DNA of 6,068 bases from Endomicrobium sp. (GTDB lineage: Bacteria > Elusimicrobiota > Endomicrobiia > Endomicrobiales > Endomicrobiaceae): NCBI GenBank assembly GCA_031273645.1, contig JAISRM010000065.1, positions 1 through 6,068 on the forward strand. The letters run 5' to 3'. The notes below the pieces were generated by a model. That model worked only from the letters and a program-made list of their open reading frames with translations, did not search any database and was not told the origin of the DNA. This document shows, piece after piece, positions 5,999-6,068 of the stretch. The translations under genes were made by a program, and so were the position numbers. The first letter of the stretch is position 1; every line of letters starts with the position of its first letter.

Positions 5999-6068
5999 GA
6001 ATCCATGTTTAATATTAATATCCTCTAACATTATTTCTTTGAAAGACGCAATGTAAAAATAATTTTTT
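5979..6068. repeat. Second MITE-like element, cut by the window edge
   Basis: The first 28 nt are identical to the left end of the element at 9-137, including the ATTCCCAT-GAAA-ATGGGAAT hairpin. The following AT-rich core aligns with 37-102 with a few substitutions and small gaps; CTCTAACATTATTTCTTT and AAAGACG are shared. The right inverted end, if present, lies beyond the window. The orientation is the same as the left copy, so the phosphate locus lies between two direct copies. Confidence 0.8.

Noticed and set aside
5920..6068. CRISPR array suggested by repeated palindromes
   Set aside because: There are only two units, the intervening sequence is itself a palindrome and not a unique spacer, and no cas gene is present.

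Overview
The window holds one complete high-affinity phosphate-uptake locus on the + strand, in the order outer-membrane porin, pstS, pstC, pstA, pstB, phoU. Both ends lie in short palindromic repeat DNA. The organism is a diderm (Gram-negative-type) bacterium: the first gene encodes a beta-barrel porin with a signal peptide and a C-terminal Phe, and PstS has an ordinary signal peptide with no lipobox Cys, as expected for a free periplasmic protein. The DNA is AT-rich with many AAA/ATA codons. The porin resembles the 'putative porin' family Porin_5 (PF16930), and together with the base composition this makes an Elusimicrobiota/Endomicrobium-like genome a reasonable guess. No rRNA or other taxonomic marker is present, so that placement is inference only.

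Layout: 1-187 is repeat DNA: a 129-bp MITE-like element with 28-nt inverted ends, each end being itself a hairpin of the form ATTCCC-N8-GGGAAT, followed by a small palindrome and a decayed repeat copy. 188-494 is a gene-free leader with a candidate Pho-box-like direct repeat and possible hairpins next to the porin ribosome-binding site. 495-1736 is the porin. 1778-2590 pstS, 2665-3549 pstC, 3546-4397 pstA, 4387-5154 pstB and 5212-5868 phoU follow with short gaps or overlaps, so one polycistronic unit is likely. Intercistronic hairpins sit between pstS and pstC and between pstB and phoU. 5881-5900 is a probable terminator hairpin. 5920-6068 is repeat DNA again: a 47-bp-period tandem duplication and a second, edge-truncated copy of the element seen at the left end, in the same orientation.

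How the parts work together: the porin would admit solutes, plausibly phosphate, through the outer membrane. PstS binds phosphate in the periplasm, PstC and PstA form the inner-membrane channel, PstB drives transport with ATP, and PhoU restrains the system and signals phosphate sufficiency. No phoR/phoB-type sensor or regulator lies in the window.

The genes themselves are a well-known system. The least ordinary material is a mosaic of two palindromic modules flanking the locus, whose copies differ by paired, structure-preserving substitutions, and the placement of a Porin_5-type porin as first gene of a pst operon. I found no evidence for a wholly new multi-gene system here.
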